Shown here piece after piece: positions 50,224 to 61,890 of a stretch of 64,000 bases of DNA. Within the stretch, counting starts at the first letter, position 1. Each line of letters opens with the position of its first letter. The translations under genes were made by a program, and so were the position numbers. The notes under the pieces were generated by a model, which was not told the origin of the DNA, did not search any database, and saw only the letters and a program-made list of their open reading frames with translations. The stretch comes from Argopecten irradians (taxonomy: Eukaryota > Mollusca > Bivalvia > Pectinida > Pectinidae), in NCBI RefSeq assembly GCF_041381155.1, contig NC_091144.1:12967544-13031543 (forward strand), given 5' to 3'.

Positions 50224-50693
50224 GACAAAATGTATAATTAAAAAAGGTGATAAATAGCATTGAAATAAAATTATACAATGTATTTTTTGGCATTTTTCAT
50301 CTTCTAAATTTAATATAAGCCTTAATTAAGATTTAAAAAATACAAAATGAGCCACCAATGCATGGCCTATGGTGATAATTAAAGTTAAATCATAATTTGT
50401 TAACAAAATATGTTTTTGTAATTATTTTGCATATTATTGATATTTATATCTCTGACGCGTCGCGAAAAATGCCACATGTAATGCTACCGCTTTTGAGTAA
50501 AAAATCTACCTCTTTTTGCTCACCAAAGGTTAACATGTCTGCAGTGCCTTAGAAAAAAAAACCCAGAATGGTGCCAAACCCTGACGTAAATGTGACCTCA
50601 ACATACAATTTACTTAAAAATTCACGGTCTCTTCTCTTTGCTTTAAGGATGGCAGATGTATACTATAGAAGAAATGTCGTAAATTTTCATTAA

Positions 50694-51190
50694 AACAAGA
50701 GGCCCATAGGCCTTAAAGTTCATCTGACTATTGGCACATACAATACAAATTAACACTTCAAAGAATAAAGTAGTGGCAACAATAAGGCAATACAAAAAAA
50801 CTCTTTTAATAGAAAAATTAAGGTTCTGATATATATGTATTTGAAATTGATGAATTACAGAATTAGGCCTTGAATGAAGGTCCCTTGATCCCCACCATGC
50901 TACTTTAATATTCAGTCTCTATAGGCCTCTTAATTATCTACAAGACAAATTTAAAGATTTTAGCCTATTTAATCCCTTGCCTGTGACTTTGAATAAAGTT
51001 CAAGGTCATTCATTTGATCAAACTTGGTAGCCATTCGTACCAGCATGCTCCAGGCCAAATATCAGTACCCTGGGCCTTTCGGTTATTGAGAAGAAATTGT
51101 TTGAAAGAAAAGCTTTTGCACAGCGCACCACGGCGGCCGATGCATGATGACAATAGGTCATCTTGACCCTTCGAATCAGATGACCTAAAA
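50694..51190. mobile_element. Mollusc interspersed repeat starting AACAAGAG plus hairpin (type 3)
   Basis: It starts AACAAGAGGCCCATAGGCC, with GGCC pairing across CATA. The right end is GGTCATCTTGACCCTTCG then AGATGACCTAAAAA. I recognise this body as a frequent bivalve repeat. Non-coding. Confidence 0.6.
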
Positions 51191-51408
51191 ATACGACATC
51201 TCATGAAACGACGCCCCGCTTAAGAAAGTAAGACATACAGTATTTTTAAAATTAATTCTTGTACCCGCAAGCTAGATCAAAGGTTGCGCTAGCGGACATC
51301 AAAGGAAAATCTGTCGTCGCTCAAAACATCACAGTCAGTGCACAAACACAAAGGCGCTCGTGACGTATTTGTCCAAATCCCAAAGTGACTTATCCTTCTC
51401 ATCTACAT

Positions 51409-52070
51409 ATTTTTGTACGCCCTTGTATTGACCGAAGTGGCTTTGACTTTTACTTCACTGAAAGTCTTTATGTTTCGATTGAGGTCAGGAAGATTAAAGG
51501 CGGTACTCCAACAATGTTTAGAGGTTTAGTACTACGAGATACTTTTAAATCATTACGTCCGGTCTAAATGCCTATCAAGAGTTTCTCATATATCAAGCAT
51601 CTAACGTTGTTCAATGTCTCTTGACAATGACTAAAGGGGGGATACTGTAAGAGTTAGGGTTCAGTTCACATTTATTTGAAATAAATTTAATAAGTTATGA
51701 CAGTCACATCTTTATGGACTTTATTAAGGAAAGTATTTGCTGATCTAGCTACTTACCTTAGTACACTATAAATGTGTATAATATGGATGAAAAATATCGA
51801 AACCACTAAAAGGTGCACGGATCGTCCTGCCATTCTTCCGTTTTTGTCGCTTATATCCCCAAAAATAATAATAATAATAATAATCAGAGTAATAACCTGT
51901 TGTTTCCTTTCCTTTATTTCCATGGTATTTTTTATTTTTTTAGATGAGACAACTTTATTTCATAAAAATAATGTTTCATTAGGTAAAACAAGAGGAAAAT
52001 ATTCAGAATAAAAATTAGTATTTTTTTGGAGCTTATCGATTTTGAGTTATTTCCCTTTACAGGAAGTGAA
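51409..52070. other. Region upstream of RPL26
   Basis: No gene. The block ACTCCAACAATGTTTAGAGG...CATTACGTCCGGTCTAA at about 51506-51567 recurs in altered form as a small palindrome at 52635-52710. An AAT microsatellite is at 51865-51881. The RPL26 core promoter should occupy the last 100 bases. Confidence 0.4.
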
Positions 52071-52102
52071 CTTTCTTTTTCCGGTCGGCCATCAACCTCC
52101 AG
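52060..52102 (+). promoter_or_regulatory. RPL26: RPL26 TOP-type start and noncoding exon 1
   Basis: A pyrimidine run CTTTCTTTTTCCGG (52071-52084) is followed by TCGGCCATCAACCTCCAG and a GTGCGA splice donor at 52103. A C/T-rich 5' terminal tract leading into a very short noncoding exon is the hallmark of animal ribosomal-protein genes and gives mTOR-controlled translation. An intron from 52103 to the acceptor at 54111-54113 would join it to the ATG exon. Placement is by pattern, without transcript evidence. Confidence 0.55.
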
Positions 52103-54113
52103 GTGCGACTGAATGAAACGGTTATTAAAATCTACATACATCCGCTTTATATTTGCACTAACATTTCAGTTAAACATCAGGAAAATACAATCGACTTATC
52201 CTTGTTCCATGGTCGATCCTGAATGCTTTCTAAATTACTTACATTGCGTTAATAGATTATTGTAAATGAACGTCATGTCAACATCACTACATGTATCTAG
52301 ATCCTATATTCATTGCATTAATGTTTGATGCAGGATTTAAACACTCCTGTTATAAGAACACTCTTCCGAGACACATTTATTTGTTACTTGCATTAGCAGA
52401 AAATATGCTTTTTGATTATTTTAATATTGCAAAGAAGTGCTTTTTGTTGTCAAACCTGATGCGTATTTATGAATGAATCGTTTACATGTATGGGTATTCT
52501 GTTAACATATCCTATGTGGTTTCCTTGAAACATAAAATCAGAAATTAAGTTAATCGTCAGTCAGGTTCGGTCGGGTTTACACTTTTTTCACATATGCATG
52601 GTTTCTGAATATAATACACAAGAACCCCCCCCCCCCTTACTCCAACAATGTTAGAGGTATAGCACGACGAGACACTTTTGATCATTACGTCGTGTCTAAC
52701 CTCTAACAATCGAGGCAGGATTCACACGGCGCAGAAATGGGCTCGATATAAATTCAAAATTTCAAGTTTTGTTCACACTAACCTTTTATAGCCTGAAAGA
52801 ATTATCCCAAATCATGTTAAATCCAAAATTCAAAACGTCACTATTGCACTGTTATACCGAATTTAGACATTTCTATACCCCCACCACTATTTGTAAGTCT
52901 ACCCGGTCACCATTTTTACTCAGTTGTTACAAATTACGGAATGGTGACGGAAAGTAAAAGTATCATTATCTATGAAATATTTTGCAGTATTTCGACTAAA
53001 ATGCATAAATTTATTTAAATATTTCCAGAATCAATCAGGACTAATAAAAAATACTTGTTTCCGTGCATATAAACAACCTTGGTTACCACTATTAATATTA
53101 TCTTTCCATTTGATACACCGTACTATAATTTGATAAACCGGAAGTGACGAAAATTTGAATAGGAATTAACCTAGATTATACAGCGATGCTATGGGTCAGC
53201 TCTTAAATGTGTGATTATTCCGTGGATTAATGTTATGTCATACCTATTATACCAGGATATGTTCATGGATAACTACTGATTCACGCTATACATGTTTTTT
53301 GACATTCTGGTAAGTTTTTCACTTGGTAATTAAGCGTCAAAGTTCCGCTCTAATTCGAGGGCGGAACTTGCGAAGACTCGTATAGGGTTCGGGCATTAGA
53401 TCTTGATATTGCACATCAGAAGTTTCTCAATATCGAGATATAATATTATTGGATTGGGGGGGGGGGTACCAGTTTAACTAATTGTTTACCCCCCCCCCCC
53501 CCCCCTTTGCTGCGTATGCTGGCCATAGTCATTAACAGAAATTTGGTAATAAACTAGTCTTATAAATTCAGAATATCTTTTTTTCTTTTCGGTTGTTGTA
53601 AAACAAAGTCACTATCGCTCTCTAATGGAAAATTTTTAAATTAACTCGTCCACTTTGAATTTTTAATCAAGTCACTTCTATCATAAAACAGGGTTTGCAC
53701 TTGTATGAATATTCTTTGCTATGTACAATTTTATGATTTATTTACTGTTAAAATATTTCCATGTACCAAGACTGGTGTGAAATATAGTTTTCACTTAGTG
53801 AACTTAGCGCATTTTGCTTCAAACACTATATGTATAATTATATATACCAATTGTGTATTAACAAACCCATACTCCAATTGGGGTATAATAATCTAATTTG
53901 CTTATAATAGTGGTTTTCACTAATCTGATAAAGGGAATAGTCCTGTATAGGAATAATGCAGTCCTGCATTAGAGTAATCATCACCTGATTAGAACCCGAT
54001 AAGATCAGAACTATGGATAAAGCATGAGATTACAAACAAAAAGAATTTAGGAAATAGTACAGTGTAACATAATGAAAATGTTTTAATAAAAATCCTAAAA
54101 AAAATTGTTGCAG
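52103..54113 (+). other. RPL26: RPL26 intron 1
   Basis: No coding content. It has a 12-C run at 52625-52636, a small palindrome at 52635-52710, and opposed homopolymers of 11 G (53456-53466) and 17 C (53489-53505) that can fold on each other. Confidence 0.5.
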
Positions 54114-54121
54114 GGCCAAGA

Positions 54122-57100
54122 ATGAAGTTTAACAAGATGGTCACCTCCTCCAGGAGGAAGAACAGGAAGCGCCATTTCAATGCTCCCTCTCATGTCAGGA
54201 GGAAGATCATGAGCACTCCACTATCTAAGGAACTTCGACAAAAGTACAATGTCAGAAGTATGCCTATCAGAAAGGATGATGAAGTACAGGTTGGCTTCTA
54301 CAATTATTTCTCATTTTCTTTTTGCATTATTCTGTAATAATTATATATTTTTTTTATTTTGGAATAATCATAATTCATTTTCTTCGAAAATTTAAGTTGT
54401 TAGGGCTTTAGTTTAGAATAGTAGAAATCTTTAGCTAAAGATAATTAAATTTTCTGCATTTTGCTTCATTTTCAAGTTTTTCTTACTTTCCGATCAAGAT
54501 TTGAATAAGAGAATTGTTGATGATATTCAATTCTTAGATGATTGTGATGATTTTTAAACAATTTGTTGGGTGAAACGGTTTACCCCAGTGTACTTGAACA
54601 TCAGTATAATTCCTTTCGGAAAATTATGTTTTAAACACAAATTTGTGTCTTATTTTAGGTTGTCCGTGGTAATCATAAAAGCCAGCAGATAGGCAAAATT
54701 GTCCAGGTGTACAGGAAGAAGTTTGTTGTACACATTGAAAGAATCCAGCGTGAGAAGGCCAACGGTGCCTCTGTCCATGTCGGAATCCACCCTTCAAAGG
54801 TAACATTCAGCTATAAACTGTCAAAGTTTAACAAGTGTCTGTAAACATTCCTCTTAAATGTTACAGAAATTGTAAAAGTTTAAATTTTCATATTTTCTGT
54901 ATATATTACCTATGGCTTTTAATCCCTACTCAAGCCCTCCAAACTTTATTCTGGAAGTTCAAGTTACGTTGACCTAACCGTTTCATTTTGAAAGTCTTTG
55001 AATGTCACATGATCACTATTGTCTGTTTCAATAACATTAATTTACCTGTATAGCCATATCCATTCAATGTAATATGCATTATATGAAATGCACTGTAGTG
55101 ATCACATGACTGTGAGGGACTTTCAAAATGTCTTCTCAAAGTAGCGACCAAACAAGAAATTGGTCATAAAACGAAATGGTTCTTTGTTTTGAATACATGT
55201 CACTAAATGCTGTGTAGGGAAAGAAAAATAATCGTCACTAGCAACATGTGAGGAACCACCGAACCAGTGCATTCAGGTCATTTCTGTAATAGGCCCTTAC
55301 AAGAAGGAGGTCAGTCGGTCTTGAATTTCCAGAATAACATCCAAACATATAGAGGAGGATTCCAATATCGGTTACCATGGCTTCAGAATACTAAATTCAA
55401 TATGTTGGGAACCATCACAGCTAGTCAAGACAACTTCAAAATTGTAAGACGCTCCTGAATTACGCAGATCAAACATGAAATTTTCAGAAACCAAAATACA
55501 TAATCATAACTGCTCTTAAAAATATCAACACATAATCATTTTCATTATGATTTGTAACATTTTTCAGAGAAAAGAATTCAGGAAGGCATTGCATTTGCTG
55601 TAATGGTTCATGTGTTCAAAACTAGAGTCGCTCAGATCCAGAACAGTTTGTGTTTTGAATGCAATGACAAAGATATAATAATAGCATTAAGTTTTGGATA
55701 TCTTCTGCTTTCTCAAGAAATGTTGAAATATTTGAGAAATACCAATATGATAAATTTGAGGAAATTTAAGAGCAATTTATTCACCTGTCATCTCTAAAAT
55801 CTCTCTTAACAATTAGTTTTGGTTTCTAAATTTACGATTACTCAGTTCTCTTATTGCATTTATGTAGTAAATAAGATTATTATGTCAAACTAGCTGCTTC
55901 AGTGTATCGATTCAATGTTTTATTTTGCTCATGTCATTGTCAAAGAACCCTTCTAAACATGATCATGAAATTTATGTTATGGTCATTTCCAACAAAGGGG
56001 AGATAAATCACTTTGATTCTGGGAGTCTGGTCCATCAATGACCTGACTAACTTACCGCTCAAAGTACATTTGAACTTGATGTTTTAAAGGTGCTCCACCG
56101 CAGACAAAGCATAAACAATATAATTTGTCATGTGGACAGTAATTGATGTTTGATTATGATTTATAAAATATGAAGTGTACTGTAAAGTACATGTAAGTGT
56201 CAGTGTAAAGTAAGTTACTTTTTGTTATTGAAAGGAACTACTGATTAGTCTGCTACTGTATTTAATGAGATTGACCTTTAATATTTCAGTGCTAGAAACT
56301 TGTGAAACTTTTTTAAAACTTATGTCTAAATTCATTATCAGAATATTGGTCTCTTATTATTCTCACAGTTACGATTGTTATGTGCCTTCTAACATGTAAA
56401 CTAAACAATGTTGTTTGTATCTATTATCTAGGCGGCCATTTTGATGTTGTGTTTTTTTCCAATGATATATCCTAACTATTGAATTATAATTTTCAAATTG
56501 GGAACAAGATTGCATGTTCATGTGTAAATACTAAACAGTGATGCAAATTTAACTGTGCTGAAATGAATTTCCAGAACTTTAAATAATACAATTTTCTGAA
56601 ACAATATAATGTGCAGACAATTTTCTGAAACAATATAATGTGCAGACTTATGAAACAATATAATGTGCAGACTTGAGAGTAAATTGACTTGACCCTCTGT
56701 GTTAGTATGGAGAGCTTAATGGCTAGTTTAAAGACATTTTATACCCTTCCAAATATGATTAAAGATTTATTTCATCTTTGACCATTTTCCAACAAAGGGG
56801 AGATAAATCACTTTGATTCTGGGAATCTGGTCCATCAATGACTTGATTAACTTACCGCTCAAAGTACACTTATGATATTTACACAAACTAAATGACAGCG
56901 TTAAATTATGCTATAAAATGCTGTGTCCCATCTCATGCTTTGATTTATCAGCATTTACATCTTACTGAGTGTACTGAGACATGTATGGAACGGCCAGACA
57001 GGATTCAAACACTAGCTGGATTCTGATCGCTGAGCTGCATGATTACAGATGATAAAGTTCAACCTAGCTCAGTACCACTAGTCTACACAGTGAAGCATTG

Positions 57101-59192
57101 CTAGTTTTTTGGTGAAAAAAAAGTGTTTGTTTTCTAAATATTACAATATTGAAAGGTGTCCAGATAACACAAAAACTGATCTAGGCTTTGATTTAGAAGA
57201 CCCTATGTTTGTCTTCAGTGTTGAATGTATTAACACCCTTCCAAATGTGATTAAAGATTTGTTTCATCTTTAACCATTTTCCAACAAAGGGGAGATAAAT
57301 CACTTTGATTCTGGGAATCTGGTCCATCAATGACCTGATTAACTTACCGCTCAAAGTACACTTATGATATATTAATTATACTGCTGTGTCCCATCTCGTG
57401 CTTTGATTTAATAGCATTTACATCTTACTTTAGTGTACTGAGAAATATATGACAAATGTAACGACTAGATCAGGATTCAAACACTAGCTGGATGCTGATT
57501 GCTCAACTGTTTGAGCTATATGCTCACAGATGATGAAGTCCAACCTAACTCATTATCACTAAACAGTGTGTTTTGGTAAGAAGAAGAAAAGTTTGTTTTC
57601 TAAATAATTTATGATTGATTATTGAAAGGTTCCCAGATAAAAACTGATCTAGGCTTTGATTTAGAAGACCCTATATTTGTCTTCAGGGTTGAATGTATTA
57701 ACACCCTTCAAAATGTGATTAAAGATTTGTTTCATCTTTAGTCATTTTTCCAACAAAGGGGAGATAAATTGCTTTGATTTTGGGAATCTGGTCCATCAAT
57801 GACTTGATTAACTTACCGCTCAAAGTACACTTATGATTTTCACACAAACTAAATGACAGTGTTATATAATTTATATTATGTCATAAAATGTCTCATCTTG
57901 TCATGCTTTGATTTGTAGAGTGCCAGGGCATTAACATCCTACTAGTGTACAAACTTATGTACTGAAGTGAATCAGAAAATGTCACAGCCATACCCAGATT
58001 AAAACATTAGCAATGATCAGATGTGCTCTACTGTTTGAGCTAGACCTAATCACAGATGACCCTCCTAACCAGTATCACTACACAGTAAAGCATTGTTAGT
58101 TTTGGGTGAAAAATTGTTTGTTTTCTAAAGATATCATTATTGAAAGGTGGTGATCTGCTGCCTGGACGAACAAACACACACCCTTCCAAATATGATCAAA
58201 GATTTATTTCATCTTTGACCATTTTTCAACAAAGGGGAGATAAATCACTTTGATTCTGGGAATCTGGTCCATCAATGACTTGATTAACTTACCGCTCAAA
58301 GTACACTTATGATATTTACACAAACTAAATGACAGCGTTCAATTATGCTATAAAATGCTGTGTCCCATCTCGTGCTTTGATTTATTAGCATTTACATCTT
58401 ATTGAGTGTACTGAGAAATGTATGTAACGGCAAGACCAGGATTCAAACACTAGCTGGACTCTGATTGCTGAGCTGCATGATTACAGATGATAAAGTTTAA
58501 CCTAGCTCAGTATGACTAGTCTACACAGTGAAGCATTGCTAGTTTTTTGGTTAAAAAAAGGTTTGTTTTCTAAATATTACATTATTGAAAGGTGTCCGGA
58601 TAACACAAAAACTGGTCTAGGCTTTGATTTAGAAGACCCTTTGTTTGTCTTCAGTGTTGAATGTATTAACACCCTTCCAAATGTGATTAAAGATTTGTTT
58701 CATCTTTAACCATTTTCCAACAAAGGGGAGATAAATCACTTTGATTCTGGGAATCTGGTCCATCAATGACTTGATTAACTTACCGCTCAAAGTACACTTA
58801 TGATACTAACATCTAACGGGGTTCTCGTTAAAAGCCGGCAAAAACAGACGTCTATTTCCTTGTTTACAACCGGCTATTTTTGTCAGAAATAAGTATTGGC
58901 CACCACGGGAGCCTGTGGCCCCCAACCACCTATTATTAATTTTCAGCCATCTATTAAAAAAACTTAAGCGAGAACCCAGTGAACTAACAACTTTGTTTTA
59001 TTTCTATTGATGTATTTTCATGATGAGATCATCATTATGATGTCTAAGACATTTTTTTTTCACTTGCAGATCCTTATTGTAAAGCTGAAAATTGACAAAG
59101 ATAGAAAGAGAATCCTTGAGCGCAAGGCCCGCTCCAGACAGGTGGCAGACAAGGGCAAACACACAGAAGAATCTATCATGGAAACTTCATAA
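54122..59192 (+). CDS. RPL26: 60S ribosomal protein L26
   Basis: Component of the large ribosomal subunit near the peptide exit tunnel (uL24 family, KOW domain). Three coding exons joined in phase 0: 54122-54289, 54659-54799 and 59070-59192. The protein starts [20 protein letters not shown], then [20 protein letters not shown]-like sequence ([20 protein letters not shown] here), the KOW core [26 protein letters not shown], and [18 protein letters not shown], ending EESIMETS. Total 143 residues against 145 in human, with high identity, so it is a functional-looking gene and not a processed copy (it has introns). A 5' UTR acceptor (TTGTTGCAG) precedes the ATG by eight bases. Intron 3 is 4.3 kb and full of repeats. 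Confidence 0.96.
54984..55130. mobile_element. Foldback MITE in RPL26 intron 3
   Basis: CATTTTGAAAGTCTTTGAAT...GTCACATGATCACTA is matched by TAGTGATCACATGACTGTGA...GGACTTTCAAAATG. Arms are about 38 bp around a ~70-bp loop. Non-coding. Confidence 0.6.
55990..56068 (+). repeat. Solo 79-bp conserved block in RPL26 intron 3
   Basis: CAACAAAGGGGAGATAAATC through CTTACCGCTCAAAGTACA, the same 79-bp block that opens each unit of the array at 56741-58800. Here it stands alone, 800 bp upstream, without the rest of the unit. Confidence 0.8.
56741..58800 (+). repeat. Tandem array of ~480-bp units in RPL26 intron 3
   Basis: The conserved 79-bp block recurs at 56790, 57282, 57751, 58227 and 58718 (steps 492, 469, 476, 491). 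Between blocks each unit carries, on the minus strand, a tRNA-like segment: B box GTTTGAATCC about 35 bases after an A box such as TAGCTCAAACAGTTGAGC (clearest near 57470-57530). It looks like a tRNA-derived SINE captured and amplified with its flank. Units differ by roughly 5-15%, and the 79-bp block varies least. Confidence 0.75.
58818..58977. mobile_element. 160-bp MITE in RPL26 intron 3
   Basis: Inverted ends GGGTTCTCGTTAA (58818) and TTAAGCGAGAACCC (to 58977), with the inner GCCGGCAAAAA and ACCGGCTATTTTTG also in inverted relation. It sits just before the last exon. Non-coding. Confidence 0.6.
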
Positions 59193-59211
59193 ATTATTTG
59201 TAGAAGCTGGA

Positions 59212-59217
59212 AATAAA
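59212..59217 (+). promoter_or_regulatory. RPL26: RPL26 polyadenylation signal
   Basis: AATAAA 20 bases after the stop codon, a position typical of the very short 3' UTRs of ribosomal-protein mRNAs. Cleavage would be expected about 15-25 bases further on. Confidence 0.6.
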
Positions 59218-61047
59218 TGGACAGGAGGACATCAATTTGTTGTTATGGTTTTAGCTCATCAACCTGCTTGCTGAAAGATACAAAACAGCTACCGTAAACA
59301 AATTTGTTTTTGAAGTCTAAACAACTTTTTGGGGGAGACTTCAATTTTGCGATATACAATTTAAAAGTCTTTGCAGCAATTTATTTTCATATAATCACCC
59401 TCAAAAGTAAGTTTGTTTACAGTAGTGTATAAAGTTTTGTCTTCATGGTTGAGGGAACTTCCCTTCCCAGTTATGAAAAAAAAAATACATAAAATCATAT
59501 TATTGACGAAAGAAATTGCACTTATGAGTATAGATTATTTCATTTTAATAGAATCCTGGGGTTAAGTGAATGCTTTAATAGAATTGCCCTAATTCACATT
59601 TGTAAAAGATTGAATCTTTCTTTTTCAGGAAAACTAAAAAAGGAAAAGCTTTAAAGAAACTTTTTTGGCTTTGGGGCAATTCTATTAAAACTTCCACTTA
59701 ACCCCAAGACTCTGTTTAAAGGGACAACTCAGTGAGGCTAATCTGTTACATAATCACGAAGCAAAATATGACATAAATGTATTGTTCTACAATCCTTATG
59801 AAACATGACAAGAAATAGTGACAAATTCAAATTCCAAATCGTTGATCAATACAATGAAACAGGTACAACATGTACGCTGTACCCTTGCCCGAGTCAAAGT
59901 CACGCACTTTAAGCAAAAGCAACACAATAGTACTGAGGAGTTGATGAAATTATTTTTAGACAAGAACATGCATCTAATAATGTTAAGACAACTGTAAGAG
60001 CGTTTTGAGAAGTTCTAGACAAAAAATTCTTTACAACACAGACAACGGTCAGGGTTCGGCACACAAGGTTATGTGTAATAGCGATTGAACAGTTCACACA
60101 CATTTGACTACAGTGGGCTTTTCTGACATATTACAGTTAAACCAACTAATCTAATTTCCATTAGAACTGGTTTGTATCCGAAATATATGCAAGTTTCAAT
60201 GTACTCTTAGATCAAATTGTGTCTTTAAACTCTGAGAAAATGTTATTAATTACCATTGATTACGATTACCCTATGATAAGAAAGCCATTCATGAAACACA
60301 ACAATCAATAAATATATGTTTTCAAAGTTGACAAGTTTTCTAAGTGCTGATTCAGCTATTCTGTGTCTTTATTGGCATTGAGCTTTCATCCGCTCAAAGA
60401 GCATGCAGCCAATAAGTACGGATACTTGTTGAAATATTGCACTATGTACATTTATTGGCTGCTTGTGTATCAAGAATCCTTACATAGATATTCAGAAAAA
60501 TAAAATCCGTCTTTGCTGACTACTTAAAGTGAATAGTCGGACAAAGAAAACCATTCTAAATGCGTTAATCGGCCTTCCAAAAGTTCTCGCATATTAATAC
60601 GACGGTCAAGTTCTGCTTAGTTTCCCAGTTCTGACCATTAAAGTAAAGAAAAGTTGAAAGCATAGAAAGCGAGGCTGCGTGGAAATGTAACCACGGACAT
60701 AGTGAGCCGGGAGGACGTTTTAGAATTTCAATACTTTAAATTAATTTCTTCGCACGCAGACAGATTTTGACGAGAAATTTTATTTTTCCATTTCATAAGA
60801 AATTATACTGGATACATTCACACCATTTTTACCGACTTGAGCCATCCTTGCCCGACTGTTCACTTTAATACTAAAATTTGCTATCACAGTGTACTGGGTG
60901 ACCTCTTTGATAAAACTTGAAGGACTGGAGATTTCTGCAAATGCTAAAGATTCCAAATCAGTATTGGTAAAACAACATTCGTATCTTGTTTAGATGAGTC
61001 CATTACTTGCCTTACAGAATAGGACTTGGAGCCTATAGACACCATTT
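59218..61047. other. Noncoding stretch after RPL26
   Basis: No gene recognised. It contains one palindromic element (59545-59720) and a small inverted pair GCAGCCAATAAGTAC / TTTATTGGCTGC near 60407-60465. Confidence 0.4.
59545..59720. mobile_element. Foldback MITE downstream of RPL26
   Basis: TTAATAGAATCCTGGGGTTA...TTTAATAGAATTGCCC pairs with GGGGCAATTCTATTAAAACT...ACTTAACCCCAAGACTCTG. About 175 bp, arms about 48 bp, non-coding. Confidence 0.65.
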
Positions 61048-61890
61048 TTAGGTCACCTGACCTTAGGTGATGGAGATCTATTGCGATAGTCTTGTCCGTT
61101 GTTGTGCAACGTCTGATAACATTTCCTTGTGAATGTGATAACTTTAGTAAAAATAAACTCTGCTTAATGAAACTTTGTGTTTAGACTAATATTGGAAAGA
61201 TCTTGGACGAGTTCGAAAATCAGCATGATTCAACTGTAATTTATGGAGTTCTGGCCTTTGCACTAATAATTATTATTCGACCTTGTGAATGCGATAACTT
61301 TAGACAATATGAACCAACCAAAATGAAACTGTAGACTAACATTGGAAAGATCTCAGAGGACTCTGAAAATCAGCTTGATTTGACAGTAATTTACGGAGTT
61401 ATTGCCCTTTGCACTAATAATTATTATTAGACCTTGTGAATGTGATAACTATAGTAAATATGAACCAAGCTTAATGAAACTTTGTATGTAGACAAGCATT
61501 GAAAAGATCTCAGATGAGTTTAAAAATCAGCTTGATTTGACGGTAATTTATGGAGTTATTGCATTTTGCACTAAAATTATTATTGGACCTTGTGAACGCA
61601 ATAACTTATAATTAAGTAAATATGCACCGAACATAATGAAACTTTGTATGTAGACTAACATTGGATAGATCTCGGACAAGTTCGAAAATGAACCAGATTT
61701 GATTTTAACTTACAGAGTTATTGCCCTTTGCAATAATAATAATAATTGAACCTTGTTAACACGATAACTTGAGTAAATATCAACCAAGCTTAATGAAATT
61801 TTGTATGTAGACTAATACTAGAAATATCTCGGACGAGTTAGAAGATAAGCTTAATATAACTCTACCTTATTTACAGAGTTATTAAAGGAC
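61048..61890. repeat. Mollusc repeat with hairpin head and five ~155-bp units
   Basis: The head TTAGGTCACCTGACCTTAGG...TGA folds on itself. A unit marked by CCTTGTGAATGTGATAAC then repeats at about 61125, 61280, 61432, 61588 and 61751. Units also share CTTAATGAAACTTTGTATGT and GGACGAGTTCGAAAATCAGC. I recognise this body as a common bivalve and gastropod repeat. Confidence 0.65.

Larger units (their letters stand above)
47876..50540. mobile_element. Transposon-like unit bounded by 13-bp inverted ends, with nested inserts
   Basis: AGACATGTTAACC at 47876-47888 and its exact complement at 50528-50540 bound about 2.7 kb. Subterminal sequences share AGCGGTAG / CTACCGCTTTT motifs in opposite orientation. 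No transposase is recognisable; a minus-strand open frame at 47941-48177 (ending RNRKKKNEDDVFAEIGIFGY) may be a leftover. I saw no target duplication. A decayed hAT-type element is a guess from the terminal style only. Confidence 0.4.
48915..51408. repeat. Second, older inverted pair crossing the first
   Basis: 48915-49112 (GAGAAGGATAAGTCACACTG, TTTGTGTTTGTGCACTGACC, TAGCTTGCGGGT) is matched in reverse by 51197-51408 at about 80% identity. The left copy sits in the core of the 48203-49788 pair and the right copy lies outside it, so insertion into an existing inverted arrangement is implied. Confidence 0.65.

Noticed and set aside
55990-56068. The 79-bp block as a definite snoRNA
   Set aside because: No clear C, D, H or ACA boxes with terminal stem on either strand; kept only as a finding to test.
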